Shown in pieces: positions 38,010 to 47,181 of a DNA stretch of 64,000 bases (its first letter is position 1; every line of letters begins with the position of its first letter). Made by a program: the position numbers and the translations under genes. The DNA is from Gammaproteobacteria bacterium (GTDB taxonomy: Bacteria > Pseudomonadota > Gammaproteobacteria > Steroidobacterales > Foliamicaceae): assembly GCA_026708965.1 (NCBI GenBank), contig JAPOTY010000009.1, forward strand, positions 42,951-106,950. Reading direction: 5' to 3'. A model generated the notes under the pieces. That model made no database searches. It was not told the DNA's origin and worked only from the letters and a program-made list of their open reading frames with translations.

Positions 38010-38274
38010 TTAAGACTGGCGGTACGCCACGCTGCGATGCAGGATGCCCGCAACGCAAATGGCGCCCTCATCCGCCTCGTATTGAAAAAAGATCCGCCAA
38101 TCTCCCGCCCTGAGGCGCCAGAATCGCTCTCGCTGCCCCTTTACCTGCCTGATGTCTCCCGCCTCCGCGCTAGCCAACCGGACAAGCGCTTCAATAACGC
38201 GGCGCCGTTCGGACCGGGGGCAAACGCTTAAGGTGCCGACGCGCCTTGGCTGTGTAGCGAATGCTCCGAGTCAT
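38010..38274 (-). pseudogene. RelE/ParE-type toxin with a single-base frameshift
   Basis: From an ATG at 38274 the minus strand encodes 'MTRSIRYTAKARRHLKRLP', the normal RelE N-terminus, overlapping the 3' end of the antitoxin by 47 nt. At a run of five C (complement of 38216-38220) the frame shifts; the next frame continues with 'RSERRRVIEALVRLAS' and 'ERFWRLRAGDWRIFFQYE', ending 'LHRSVAYRQS' at a TAA (38010-38012). The span of 265 nt is 88 codons plus one base, so removing one C restores an 87-residue protein. Either the toxin is inactivated or the base is a sequencing error. Confidence 0.85.
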
Positions 38275-38497
38275 CCTCTAACTCTTGCATGACTTCCTCA
38301 TGGCTGAATAGAAGCCCCGCTCCGATATCCCTCTCCGCCTCATCCAGAAGGCGCTCGCACTCTTCGCTGATTTGCTCGTCCTCCTCTGGGGCTTCGAGCA
38401 AGCTCCTAATAAAGGGATCTCCTGAAACCAAGCATTCCAAGTATCGGGTGGCCGATGCAATTTCCTGTTCCGGCACCTTTCTGGCAAGATCCAGCAA
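38228..38497 (-). CDS. Antitoxin of a RelE/ParE-type module
   Basis: 89 residues from a TTG at 38497 preceded by AGAGG. The segment 'LLDEAERDIGAGLLFSHEEVMQELED' is the toxin-binding C-terminal helix pattern common in antitoxins paired with RelE-like toxins ('E--R-I--G---SHEEVM'). The N-terminal part is not a recognisable DNA-binding domain. The downstream toxin overlaps its end but is frameshifted. Confidence 0.75.
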   Translation of the reverse strand: MLDLARKVPEQEIASATRYLECLVSGDPFIRSLLEAPEEDEQISEECERLLDEAERDIGAGLLFSHEEVMQELEDDSEHSLHSQGASAP

Positions 38498-38854
38498 CTA
38501 GCCTCTGGCGCATTCAGAAGAACTATCCATAAGATTTTCCGTCAACCAAGCGCAGCCTGAGTCTAGCACAGGCGATCCCTTCAAGAACAAACGCAGCGTA
38601 ATCCAATACGGACATGAGCCTGAAGGGATGGGTATTGTCTGAGCGGCGGGCGTGGCTGGGATGGTTGCTGAGAGGGCATCTATCTTGAGGTCTGGGCGCT
38701 GGGTGTTCAAGGGTTCTGCGCCGGTTTTTCTTCCTGATCCGGAGATATTGATGGCGGGTCCTGCGGAGTTGTGGCCGAGAGGCCCGCGAGCGGGGCCGGG
38801 CGGCGGTACAATTTCCGCAGGCCATGCCAGCCCGCCAGAGTTCCGCCGCAACGC
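38498..38854. other. Gap without a recognisable gene
   Basis: This 357-nt stretch between the antitoxin and mtaD shows no convincing coding region on either strand. A minus-strand frame is open here but is low-complexity (Arg-rich) and unlike any family I know. The right end should contain the mtaD promoter. Confidence 0.5.
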
Positions 38855-40204
38855 ATGCAAGCCCCCGATTTCCTGATCTTCGCCCGCTGGATCGTTCCCG
38901 TGGAGCCGCATGGCGCGGTGCTGGAGGATCATGCGCTGGCGGTATCCGGCGATACCATAAGCGGACTGCTCCCTCGCTTGGAGGCCGAGGCGCGCTGGCC
39001 GGACGCGCGGCGCATCGATCGCCCCAACCATATCCTCATGCCCGGGCTGGTGAACGCGCACACGCACGCCGGGATGACGCTGCTGCGCGGATATGCGGAT
39101 GACCTGCCGTTGCAGAAGTGGCTCCAAGAGCATATCTGGCCCGCCGAGTCGCAGCATATGAGCGAGGATTTCGTGCGCGCCGGAACGGAACTGGCAATTA
39201 TCGAAATGCTGCGCTCCGGCACAACCTGTTTCGCCGACATGTATTTCTTTCAGGATATCGCCATCGAGGCCGCGTTGCGGCGCCGCATCCGGATCGTGGT
39301 GGGCCTCACGATGATCGACTTCCCCACCCCTTGGGCGGCCAACCGAGAGGAATCGCGGCGAAAAAACGGGAACCTCTACCGGCGCTATAGCGAGCAAGCC
39401 GGCGTTGCCTTCGCGATCGCGCCCCACGCGCCCTACAGCGTCGATGACGAAGGCCTTCAGTGGTGCGCGAAATGGTCCGAAGAGCGGAGCCTTCCGATCC
39501 ATATCCATGTGCATGAAACCGCCAGCGAGGTGGCCGAATCGCTCAAGCGTTACCAACGCCGCCCCTTGGAGCGGCTGGACAAGCTGGGGCTGGTGAACGG
39601 GCGGCTGATGGCTGTGCATGCCACCCAGCTTGAGCCGGAGGAAATTGCGCTGCTGGGCGAACGGGAAAGCGCCGTGGCGCACTGCCCGCGGTCGAACCTG
39701 AAGCTGGCCAGCGGCTTCTGCCCGGTGCAGGCTCTGCGCGAAGCGGGCGTCACGGTGGCTTTGGGCACCGATAGCGCCGCCAGCAATAACAACTTGGACA
39801 TGCTGGCCGAAATGCGAACCGCCGCCTTGCTGGCTAAAGGGGTGTCCGGCAATGCGGAAGCGGCCACAGCGGCAGAGGCGCTGGAAATGGCGACGCTGTC
39901 CGGCGCCCGGGCATTGGGGCTGGATGGGGAAATCGGCTCGATCCGCGCGGGCAAGTCGGCCGATATCGTGGCTGTGGATCTTTCACCAGCCAACACCCAG
40001 CCCGTTTTTGATCCTTTGTCGCAGTTGGCTTACGCCTGCAATGCCTCCCAGGTAAGCGACGTGTGGGTGCGCGGAGAGCGGCTGCTGTCCAACGGCTTGC
40101 TTGAACTCAAGGATGAGGACGACATCCTTGAGCGGGCGCAAGCCTGGGGGGCGAAGATCGGCAGGCGGAAACAGGCAAGCGCAAAGCGGGCCGAAACGCC
40201 ATGA
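38855..40204 (+). CDS. mtaD: TRZ/ATZ family deaminase (5'-methylthioadenosine / S-adenosylhomocysteine deaminase)
   Basis: 449 residues from the ATG at 38855; a longer upstream frame is unlike the family. It has the amidohydrolase metal motif 'LVNAHTHAGMTLLRG', the conserved 'WLQEHIWPAE' (typical of MtaD), 'HVHET', 'AVHATQL' and 'TDSAASNNNLDM'. It deaminates methylthioadenosine or S-adenosylhomocysteine. It is ATGA-coupled to ubiG, the order seen in Pseudomonas and relatives. Confidence 0.9.
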   Translation: MQAPDFLIFARWIVPVEPHGAVLEDHALAVSGDTISGLLPRLEAEARWPDARRIDRPNHILMPGLVNAHTHAGMTLLRGYADDLPLQKWLQEHIWPAESQHMSEDFVRAGTELAIIEMLRSGTTCFADMYFFQDIAIEAALRRRIRIVVGLTMIDFPTPWAANREESRRKNGNLYRRYSEQAGVAFAIAPHAPYSVDDEGLQWCAKWSEERSLPIHIHVHETASEVAESLKRYQRRPLERLDKLGLVNGRLMAVHATQLEPEEIALLGERESAVAHCPRSNLKLASGFCPVQALREAGVTVALGTDSAASNNNLDMLAEMRTAALLAKGVSGNAEAATAAEALEMATLSGARALGLDGEIGSIRAGKSADIVAVDLSPANTQPVFDPLSQLAYACNASQVSDVWVRGERLLSNGLLELKDEDDILERAQAWGAKIGRRKQASAKRAETP

Positions 40205-40917
40205 GCGAATCCGCCGCAAGAACAAACGCCGATCCGGCCGAGCTGGAGCGCTTTTCCGCGATGGCGGCGCAGTGGTGGGATCCGAAGGGCCCGAACCGCG
40301 CGCTGATCGCCATGAACCCGGTGCGGGTTGGATATATCGCCGAACGGGTGGGCGGACTGGTCGGCAAAAGCTGCCTCGACGTGGGATGCGGCGGCGGATT
40401 GCTCGCCGAGGCGCTGGCCGCGGAAGGCGCCGAGTCGGTGCTGGGGCTGGATGCCTCCGAGGAAATGCTTGAAGTGGCGCGGCTGCACGCGATGGACGGC
40501 AACCTGCCCGGCCTCGATTACCGCCATGGAACCGCCGAGGAAATCGACGGCCAATTCGATGTGGTGTGCTGCCTGGAGGTGCTGGAGCATGTTCCGCGTC
40601 CCGGCGAACTCATCGCTGCCTGCGCACGGCTGACGCGCCCCGGCGGGCACCTGCTGGCATCGACGCTGAACCGCACTCCCAAAGCGTTCGCGCTGGGCAT
40701 CGTCGCGGCCGAATTCGTGCTGGGGCTGCTGCCGCGCGGCACGCACCGCTACGAGAAGTTCATCCGGCCTTCGGAACTTGAAGACTGGGCGCGCCCCGCC
40801 GGCTTCACGGCCGAGGATTTCACCGGGCTTCAATACAATCCGCTGCATGGCGGCTTCCGGCTGGGCGGCGGGCTTGACGTGAACTATATCGCGCACTTCG
40901 CCAAGGCGGACGGCTGA
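40201..40917 (+). CDS. ubiG: Ubiquinone biosynthesis O-methyltransferase
   Basis: 238 residues. The SAM-binding motif is 'LDVGCGGGLLAEALA', preceded by 'MAAQWWDPKGP', a UbiG hallmark, and followed by 'LEVLEHVPRPGEL' and 'HRYEKFIRPSEL'. It does the two O-methylations of the ubiquinone pathway. Its stop and the next ATG share one base (TGATG). Confidence 0.95.
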   Translation: MSESAARTNADPAELERFSAMAAQWWDPKGPNRALIAMNPVRVGYIAERVGGLVGKSCLDVGCGGGLLAEALAAEGAESVLGLDASEEMLEVARLHAMDGNLPGLDYRHGTAEEIDGQFDVVCCLEVLEHVPRPGELIAACARLTRPGGHLLASTLNRTPKAFALGIVAAEFVLGLLPRGTHRYEKFIRPSELEDWARPAGFTAEDFTGLQYNPLHGGFRLGGGLDVNYIAHFAKADG

Positions 40918-41684
40918 TGGCGGCCGCCATGCGACCGGTGCGCGCCGTGCTGTTCGATCTGGATGGCACGCTGGCGGATACCGCGCCCGACCTGGTGGGC
41001 TGCGTTCAGGAGGTCATGCGCGAGCGCGGTTGCCCTCCGCGCCCGTTTGCGAGCCTGCGCGCTTGCGCCTCCCAAGGAGCAAAGGGCGTGCTGGCCGCCG
41101 GCTTCGGAGAAGCGCTCGTGGAGAGCCCGGAGTATCCCGAAGTGCTCAAGCAGTGCCTCGCCCTCTATTCCACGCGCTTGGCGGACCGCTCGCGGCTGTT
41201 CCCCGGCATGCGGGAGGTGCTGGATGAACTCGGGCGCCGGGGCATCCGCTGGGGCGTGGTCACCAACAAGCCCGAATACCTGACCCGGCCCCTGCTTGAG
41301 GCGCTGGATGTGGCGCGGGAATGCGAGGTGACGGTGGGCGGCGACACCACCGCCCGCCTCAAGCCCCATCCCGAACCCATGCTGCACGCCCTGCGGCATC
41401 TGGCGCTGGACGCGACCGACTGCATCATGCTGGGCGATGCCCCGCGCGATATCCAGGCAGCCGCCGCCGTTGGAATGGCCGGCCTCGCCGCCGCCTGGGG
41501 CTACTTTCCGCCCGACGAGGACTTAAGCGCCTGGGGCGCCGCCGCCATCCTGCAATCGCCGGAGGATCTGCTGCGCTGGCTCAGTGAAAAGCAGGCTGGG
41601 GCCGATACCAGCACGGCGCGCCCGGAGCTACAATGCGGCGGGTTGGCAGGGTCGGCGCTCCATCCTCGCTGCATCAGCCCTTAA
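40917..41684 (+). CDS. HAD phosphatase (Gph- or MupP-like)
   Basis: 255 residues. The HAD motifs are 'LFDLDGTLADTAPDL' (nucleophile Asp), 'VTNKP' (motif II) and 'MLGDAPRDIQAA' (acidic motif). Such genes are usually named phosphoglycolate phosphatase. In Pseudomonas the HAD gene right after ubiG is MupP, the MurNAc-6-phosphate phosphatase of cell-wall recycling (from memory); the same order here makes MupP a serious candidate. The C-terminal 25 residues look non-conserved. Sequence alone does not decide. Confidence 0.85.
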   Translation: MAAAMRPVRAVLFDLDGTLADTAPDLVGCVQEVMRERGCPPRPFASLRACASQGAKGVLAAGFGEALVESPEYPEVLKQCLALYSTRLADRSRLFPGMREVLDELGRRGIRWGVVTNKPEYLTRPLLEALDVARECEVTVGGDTTARLKPHPEPMLHALRHLALDATDCIMLGDAPRDIQAAAAVGMAGLAAAWGYFPPDEDLSAWGAAAILQSPEDLLRWLSEKQAGADTSTARPELQCGGLAGSALHPRCISP

Positions 41685-41699
41685 ATCCAGGAGACACTA

Positions 41700-41918
41700 A
41701 TGTCTGGCACCGAGATTATCTTTGAGGTCAACGAAGACGAGTCCAACGGCGGCTACTCTGCGAGCGCTCTAGGATATGGCATCCACACGCAGGGCGATTC
41801 CATCGAAGAACTCCGCCGCAATGTAAAAGAGGCGGTTGACTGTTATTTCGACGAGACCATGGCGCGCCCGCGGCTCATCCGGCTGCACTTCGTGCGCGAC
41901 GAGGTGCTGGCAGCTTGA
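41700..41918 (+). CDS. hicB: HicB-like antitoxin
   Basis: 72 residues; AGGAG (41689-41693) lies 6 nt before the ATG. It has the HicB partial RNase-H-like fold signature 'GGYSASALGYGIHTQGDSIEELRRNVKEAVDCYFD'. It is a short form with no C-terminal DNA-binding domain. Its stop overlaps the TTG start of hicA (TTGA), and the antitoxin-first order is less usual than hicA-hicB. Confidence 0.88.
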   Translation: MSGTEIIFEVNEDESNGGYSASALGYGIHTQGDSIEELRRNVKEAVDCYFDETMARPRLIRLHFVRDEVLAA

Positions 41919-42157
41919 AGCTGCCCCGCGATGTTAGGGGAATCGCCCTCCAAACCGCTTTGCAACGACTTGGCTACCAAGCATCAAGACAACGCGGCTC
42001 GCATGTGCGGATAACAACAAAGCTTAACGGCGAACACCACGAAGTCATCCCGCTGCACAATCCCGTGCGGATCAAAACCCTCGCGTCCATTCTGCGCAGC
42101 GTGGCTCGGCATCATGGCCTGACCACCGAGGAATTGCTGCGTCAACTCGACCTCTAA
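41915..42157 (+). CDS. hicA: HicA-like mRNA interferase toxin
   Basis: 80 residues from a TTG that overlaps the hicB stop. The double-stranded-RNA-binding-like HicA fold shows 'LQRLGYQASRQRGSHVRI' with the catalytic His in G-S-H, and 'VIPLHNPVRIKTLASILRSV'. HicA cleaves mRNA when free of HicB. Length and motif are complete, so it is likely active. Confidence 0.9.
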   Translation: MKLPRDVRGIALQTALQRLGYQASRQRGSHVRITTKLNGEHHEVIPLHNPVRIKTLASILRSVARHHGLTTEELLRQLDL

Positions 42158-42211
42158 CTACGGGGGCAAGCGCATGCCTGCGAGGCCGCACCATCCAGTT
42201 TGCTAGCTGGA

Positions 42212-45200
42212 TTAGGGTTTCTCTGCGGAAGACCCCCGCCCCCACGCCTGCCATCGCCGTACGCATTCGGCGGCGACGGCAGCCGAAAGATGGCCGGCAG
42301 CCGGGGTAGCCATGCACCGGAGCCGCAGTTCGCCTTCGTCAAGCACCGGACGATCGTCAAGGTATTCGTGCTCAATCAAGTAATTCCGCAGCTGCTCAAC
42401 GCTTTTGTTGCGAAATCCCCTCAGGCGCTCATCCTCACGACTGCCCAGCGCTTCTAAAAGCCGCTCCGGGCTCCCGCCAAGTTCCTTTGCCATCTCAACC
42501 ACGCCCTCAAGGTAGCGTTCGCTCAGAGCGCCGCTGTTGGTCAACACATCCCGGTCCACCGGCTTGCCCCGCCCTTGTTTCCAGAGATCGCAAAAAATCT
42601 CAAGCAATTCGATGCGGCGAGTGATCCGCTGCGGATCAATCACTTGGGAAGCAAGCTTGCCCGCAAGCTCCGTACCCGCAACTGTTTTCCACTGCCCTGC
42701 CCGTTCAAGGCCGCAGGCCAGAAAAGCATCTAGCACGGCCAACTCGTCCGACAGCACATAAAAGAAGTGCTGATCCGCATAGCCTTGCGCCGGCCGAAAC
42801 TTTGGCACGCGCAGCAGCGCGCCGTACTCTTCAGGCGTCAACCCTTCAGGTGAAATCCTGTCCGGCGCGGGTGGAACACGAAGCGTGACTGGCTCGCCGA
42901 CGCTTTCGGCAAGGCTTCGGATACGCCCAAGATCAATAGGATCAGGAAGCTCGATACCGTCCTTGCTGAGCGCATGCCGAATGCGGTCAACATCAAGCGG
43001 GTCGCTGGTGAGGTAGAAGATTTGGCGTTTCTGCTTATCTGCAATCCTCCCAAGGCTGCGGGCTATATCCTCGAATCGCCGCGGATCGCTCTGGTCGAGC
43101 GCTTCGTCGAGAAAAAGCGGCAGCGCCTCTGCCTGCTCCACCTCCTGCGCGTAGGCGATGCGGGCCGCGAGCAGCAACTGCGACCGGGTGCCGTCAGAAA
43201 GCTCCCCCAACTCCCGATTTTCCCGCCGGATCAGGTCGTGCGCCCATAGGCGCGGCGCATCGCCGCCCGCATCCAAGCGCAATCCCAATTCGTAGCGATT
43301 AAGAGTGAACTCGGAAAAATGGCTTCTTGCTTTTTCATAGACGCGAGGCATGCGTGCCTGCTCATACGCCTGCTTGACGTGCCCGAGAAGAAAATTCCCA
43401 GCTGCCGCAAACAAAGCTTCGCTGCGGACGCGGCGCAAACTTGCGCGGGCCTGCTCGCGAGCGGCGAGGCGATCCTGCAAGCCGTGGCTGCCCCTTGCTT
43501 GCTTTACTTGCGCGGAAACCTCGGCGATCTCGTCTCGCAACCGCTGCGCTTGCGATGATTGCGATGAGGCTTGATCCAATTGCGCCTTGAGGTCTTGCAG
43601 GCTCAGACCGTTCTTCTGGGCCAAACCGAACTCGCCGACTTTTTCCAGATCGGCGCAATCCATATTGATCTCGATATCTAGTTGCTCTTTTGCCTTCGCC
43701 CGCTCGCGGTATTTTGGCAAGGCCTCCAGCAGCGAGGCAAGGCCGCGCGCGTCGCCGTCCGCCAGTCCGGCTTTGGCGTAGATAGCAGCGATCTCAGCAC
43801 GAGCGCGCGCTTGATCCTCTTCGTTTTGCTCCAGCGCGCTGCTCTCCTTTTGCGTATCGGCGAGGGCTCTTTCCAGCCGAGCGCTCCGGTCAGCAAGCCG
43901 GTTCAGGCGGGCCTTGGCCTGCGCCGCGTCCTGAGGCCGCGGCTCTCCGTATCTATCCAGAACGTCCGCCAATTGCCTCAGAATTTTCTCGTGATTGGAT
44001 TCGTGGCGGTCGGCCTGCCCACCGGCGGCAGCGAACTCAGTTCGGGCCACACGCAGCTGGTCCAGCGCCCGGGCCATGTCCACCAGTTCCGCATCCTGCG
44101 GAAGATGGTCGATGCCGAGTGCTTCCGCAAGATGCTGCCTGCGGCCGTCAAGCTCCTGTTTCTGCTCGGCCAAAATGCTCTGCCGGTTCCGCAGGTTTTC
44201 CAGCTCCACCGCCCGGTCGCGTGACCGCATGAGAGAAGCTTCGCCCTTAGCAATGCGGCTCTCCAAGCCGCGCAAGCTGGATGAGACGGAGGAAGCATCC
44301 CAGCAAACAGGCTCCTCCAGCCCCAATTCCCTGAGCTTGCGCTGCGCGTTCCGCCTTTGGCTCCGTGACTGCCCCGCGCCGCCTGGAAACAACGCCGCGC
44401 AGCCGATCCCGAAACCCGGCATTGCCAGCAGAGCAAGCCGCGGATCAACGAAGAAAGCCAGCGCAGCGGCGACCACAAGGGTCGCGCATGACAGCGCAAG
44501 CCAAGGCCAGCGTATTCGAGTTCGCGCAATAATGGATTCCGGCTCCGCTTGGCTCAGCCAGCGGCGCAGAGCATCCGCTCCGCCGCGCAAGGTATCCATA
44601 TCCTGTTCGACCGACAAGGGCGCATCAACGCCCTCAAGCAGCCGCAACCGCTCAGCGACCGCGTCTGCCTCGGCGGCATGCGAATTAGCGGATCGCAGGA
44701 ACTCGAATACTTTGGCATGCTCATCCAAATTGAACGCCTTGGTTCCGGCATTGGCGTTGCCCTCGCCTACGGCTTTCAGGGCCGAGGCTAGTTTTCGTTG
44801 CGCGGCCTCGCTGTTGACTTGCGCCGACTCAAACTCCATTTCCACACGCTCAAGCTCATTGGCCTTATTGCGCCAAGCCTCCAGATCGGCGCCATCAAGC
44901 GGACCGTCAAGCCCCAAGCCGCTTATCTCTTCCTTCGCTGCATCGTGAATGCGCCTGTGCTCGCGGGCTCGCTCCTTGAGCATGGAAACCTCCTGCTGGC
45001 GTTGCTCAACCTCCTTGCACTCGCCTCCTCCCAGCTCGGCAAGCGCATCCGGCATGGCCGCGAGTCGATCCTCAACGCGAGCCATTTCATCCCGGCTCTT
45101 GGCAAGCCTCATGGCGCGCTCTATGCGAGGCAGTCTTTCGGCAGCATCCTCGGCTTCCCTAAGCTGCCGTTTCATGCCCTTCAGCTTGTCCGCACGCTTG

Positions 45201-45730
45201 CGGAGGCCCGCTTGCTCGTTTTCAGCGCGCCGCACCTCTTGCTCTGCGTCATTAAAGCGCTTCCGCTCCGTCCGAATTCCTCGAATTGTGACGGCGGCGA
45301 ACAGGTTCGAAGCAATCTCTTCCAGATCGAATCCGCCCGAAAGCTGGCGGCGAATCTCCTTGGCGATATCTTGGGTGCTGTCTGGCGACAAATCGACGAG
45401 GTCCCGCAGGCGCAGGAAAAAACAGTGATGGTTTTGCGGCGCGGGAAAAACTGGCGAACCGGCGTTTTCGGCGCCGCGGCTCCAACGCACATCCCCCCCC
45501 TCGCGCTGGGCGCGCCAAGTTTCTCCCCGGAGCGCAAACTCTCCGACCACCGACGTTTTCCAGTCTGCCCCCCGACTCTGCCAATACAACCCCTCGACCG
45601 CACGGCAAATGCTTGATTTTCCGATTCCGTTGGGACCGAAAATCACTTGGATGCCCTGTTCGACCGGCGCTATTTCAAAGGCCCCCTGGATTCCCGGCAG
45701 ACGGTTGATCTTCAGATATTTGAGAATCAT
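42212..45730 (-). CDS. SbcC/YhaN-like coiled-coil ATPase
   Basis: 1172 residues. The Walker A is 'FGPNGIGKSS' (about 31-40) at the N-terminus; a long coiled-coil region fills the middle, with two hydrophobic segments around 405-450 ('WPWLALSCATLVVAAALAFF'); the C-terminal half has the ABC signature-like 'LGELSDGTRSQLLLAARIAYA' and Walker B 'LPLFLDEALDQSD'. This matches the AAA_27 YhaN type, with a membrane hairpin in the coiled coil, not the cytoplasmic SbcC. Its ATG overlaps the metallophosphoesterase stop (ATGA). The pair is Rad50/Mre11-like. An in-frame run of eight C occurs at 45493-45500. Confidence 0.85.
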   Translation of the reverse strand: MILKYLKINRLPGIQGAFEIAPVEQGIQVIFGPNGIGKSSICRAVEGLYWQSRGADWKTSVVGEFALRGETWRAQREGGDVRWSRGAENAGSPVFPAPQNHHCFFLRLRDLVDLSPDSTQDIAKEIRRQLSGGFDLEEIASNLFAAVTIRGIRTERKRFNDAEQEVRRAENEQAGLRKRADKLKGMKRQLREAEDAAERLPRIERAMRLAKSRDEMARVEDRLAAMPDALAELGGGECKEVEQRQQEVSMLKERAREHRRIHDAAKEEISGLGLDGPLDGADLEAWRNKANELERVEMEFESAQVNSEAAQRKLASALKAVGEGNANAGTKAFNLDEHAKVFEFLRSANSHAAEADAVAERLRLLEGVDAPLSVEQDMDTLRGGADALRRWLSQAEPESIIARTRIRWPWLALSCATLVVAAALAFFVDPRLALLAMPGFGIGCAALFPGGAGQSRSQRRNAQRKLRELGLEEPVCWDASSVSSSLRGLESRIAKGEASLMRSRDRAVELENLRNRQSILAEQKQELDGRRQHLAEALGIDHLPQDAELVDMARALDQLRVARTEFAAAGGQADRHESNHEKILRQLADVLDRYGEPRPQDAAQAKARLNRLADRSARLERALADTQKESSALEQNEEDQARARAEIAAIYAKAGLADGDARGLASLLEALPKYRERAKAKEQLDIEINMDCADLEKVGEFGLAQKNGLSLQDLKAQLDQASSQSSQAQRLRDEIAEVSAQVKQARGSHGLQDRLAAREQARASLRRVRSEALFAAAGNFLLGHVKQAYEQARMPRVYEKARSHFSEFTLNRYELGLRLDAGGDAPRLWAHDLIRRENRELGELSDGTRSQLLLAARIAYAQEVEQAEALPLFLDEALDQSDPRRFEDIARSLGRIADKQKRQIFYLTSDPLDVDRIRHALSKDGIELPDPIDLGRIRSLAESVGEPVTLRVPPAPDRISPEGLTPEEYGALLRVPKFRPAQGYADQHFFYVLSDELAVLDAFLACGLERAGQWKTVAGTELAGKLASQVIDPQRITRRIELLEIFCDLWKQGRGKPVDRDVLTNSGALSERYLEGVVEMAKELGGSPERLLEALGSREDERLRGFRNKSVEQLRNYLIEHEYLDDRPVLDEGELRLRCMATPAAGHLSAAVAAECVRRWQAWGRGSSAEKP

Positions 45731-47070
45731 TGCGGCTCGCGCTCAGCGAGACTGGCGGTCATGGCGCTCAGGGCGGCCTTGCCGGAACGCAACAGAACAT
45801 CACGCAGGGCATCATCCGAAAGCGGGTCGCTTGCGTTGCGATGTTCGGCCACTGGGCTCCACACGTCCTGACCGGTGATTGCCTCCAACTGCTCCCGCGC
45901 AGATGCCAATAGCCCCCGGGATTGATCGTTTTCCTCGCTTAGCAGCAGCAAGCTCTTGGCAAGCAGCGCGGCAGGATCATCTCCAGAGGCGATTGCGTGC
46001 ATATCCAGCACGAGTTCCATTGCATCCGATACCTTGCTGAAGAAGACCACCACCGTATCGTCCACGAGCCTCGGCGCCAAGAGGGTCCACTTACGGCCTT
46101 CAATCCAGCGCCGGATATCCTCGTACGCCGTGGGCGAGCCGGTAAGCTTCACGCGCAGGCCCAGCGCGGCTGGCATCCTCCCGCCCCGTCCCATCTCCTG
46201 GGCGAATTTTTTAGCCTCGTCTAGCAGGCGGTCGCACACATCCTCGATATTCTCGATGCCTCCCACTGACACCTCGATGGTTTCCCATCGCACCGGGGCC
46301 AACGGAACTTGCTCCAGCTTGATGCCGCCATCACCGGACACCTCCACCAGCCACGGCCCATGCGGCCCCGTTTCGGAAGGATCAAGCCCCACCAGCGAAC
46401 CCAAGTAGCCGCAAGGGCGCGGTCGCGTCCGGCTGCCCTGCGTGTCTAGCGAGGGCTTGTGAATGTGGCCCAGCAACCAGGCGTCGAAGTTGGCATCGTC
46501 CAACTCCGTCTGCCTCACGGGTGCATAGTGGCCGCCGGACGCTCCAAGGTCGCAATGCAGAAGTCCGATCCGCGGCACCGCCGCAGATGGCGGCGGCTCT
46601 TTGAGAAGCTGCGCCACCGGACTCTGGCGAACACGCTTTTCGCCGAAGGACCAGCCGACGATCTGAACCTGCGGCGCACCCGCCCTCGGCAACATGACCT
46701 CCTCCCAGCGCCCCCCCGCGCCTAGCAGCTTGAAGCCGTCGATCAGATTCGCAAGCCGGGGCAGCGCCTCAACATCGTGGTTCCCGGCAACAGCGACAAC
46801 CTCGATTCCGGCTTCCAGCAAACGCCGAACACTTTCCTCCAGCGGCGCCAGCGCCTCGAATCGGGCGTTGGCGCTCTCCACCACATCGCCGGCGAATAGA
46901 ACCGCCGCCACCTGCCGATCGATCGCCAAACGCACTGCTGAGCGCAAAGCGGCGGCGGGCGTGAGTTCCTTGGGATCAACACCCTGCTCCGAAATTGCGC
47001 TTGGAATCCCCGAGCAGGCCGTGCCTAGATGGACATCGCCAATCGCCAAAATAAGCGTTTTTTCGTTCAT
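45727..47070 (-). CDS. SbcD/YhaO-like metallophosphoesterase
   Basis: 447 residues. The calcineurin-type metal motifs are in order: 'GDVHLG' (about 11-16), 'LFAGDVVESA', 'VAGNHDVEALP', 'LLHCDLG' and 'LLGHIHKP'. It resembles the nuclease subunit of Mre11/SbcD-like complexes. It is translated ahead of and coupled to the YhaN-like ATPase. Such pairs process DNA ends; a defence or repair role is possible. The pair lies between two toxin-antitoxin modules. Confidence 0.88.
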   Translation of the reverse strand: MNEKTLILAIGDVHLGTACSGIPSAISEQGVDPKELTPAAALRSAVRLAIDRQVAAVLFAGDVVESANARFEALAPLEESVRRLLEAGIEVVAVAGNHDVEALPRLANLIDGFKLLGAGGRWEEVMLPRAGAPQVQIVGWSFGEKRVRQSPVAQLLKEPPPSAAVPRIGLLHCDLGASGGHYAPVRQTELDDANFDAWLLGHIHKPSLDTQGSRTRPRPCGYLGSLVGLDPSETGPHGPWLVEVSGDGGIKLEQVPLAPVRWETIEVSVGGIENIEDVCDRLLDEAKKFAQEMGRGGRMPAALGLRVKLTGSPTAYEDIRRWIEGRKWTLLAPRLVDDTVVVFFSKVSDAMELVLDMHAIASGDDPAALLAKSLLLLSEENDQSRGLLASAREQLEAITGQDVWSPVAEHRNASDPLSDDALRDVLLRSGKAALSAMTASLAEREPQ

Positions 47071-47147
47071 CGCTTACAGCCGGATGGAATTTCGCCAATA
47101 ATATCTTGGTTCGGCTTGGAAAGATATAAACTATTCCGCCTGACAGA

Positions 47148-47153
47148 TATAAT
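47148..47153 (+). promoter_or_regulatory. -10 element for vapBC
   Basis: A perfect TATAAT lies 28 nt before the vapB ATG. No good -35 is present at standard spacing. GGAG at about 47170 serves as the ribosome-binding site. Confidence 0.4.
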
Positions 47154-47181
47154 CGAAGCATCGCCATAGCGGAGCAGCGCG

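Noticed and set aside
38498..39682. A minus-strand frame of 394 codons opposite mtaD
   Set aside because: Antisense to mtaD, whose metal-binding motifs are complete; no recognisable protein features.
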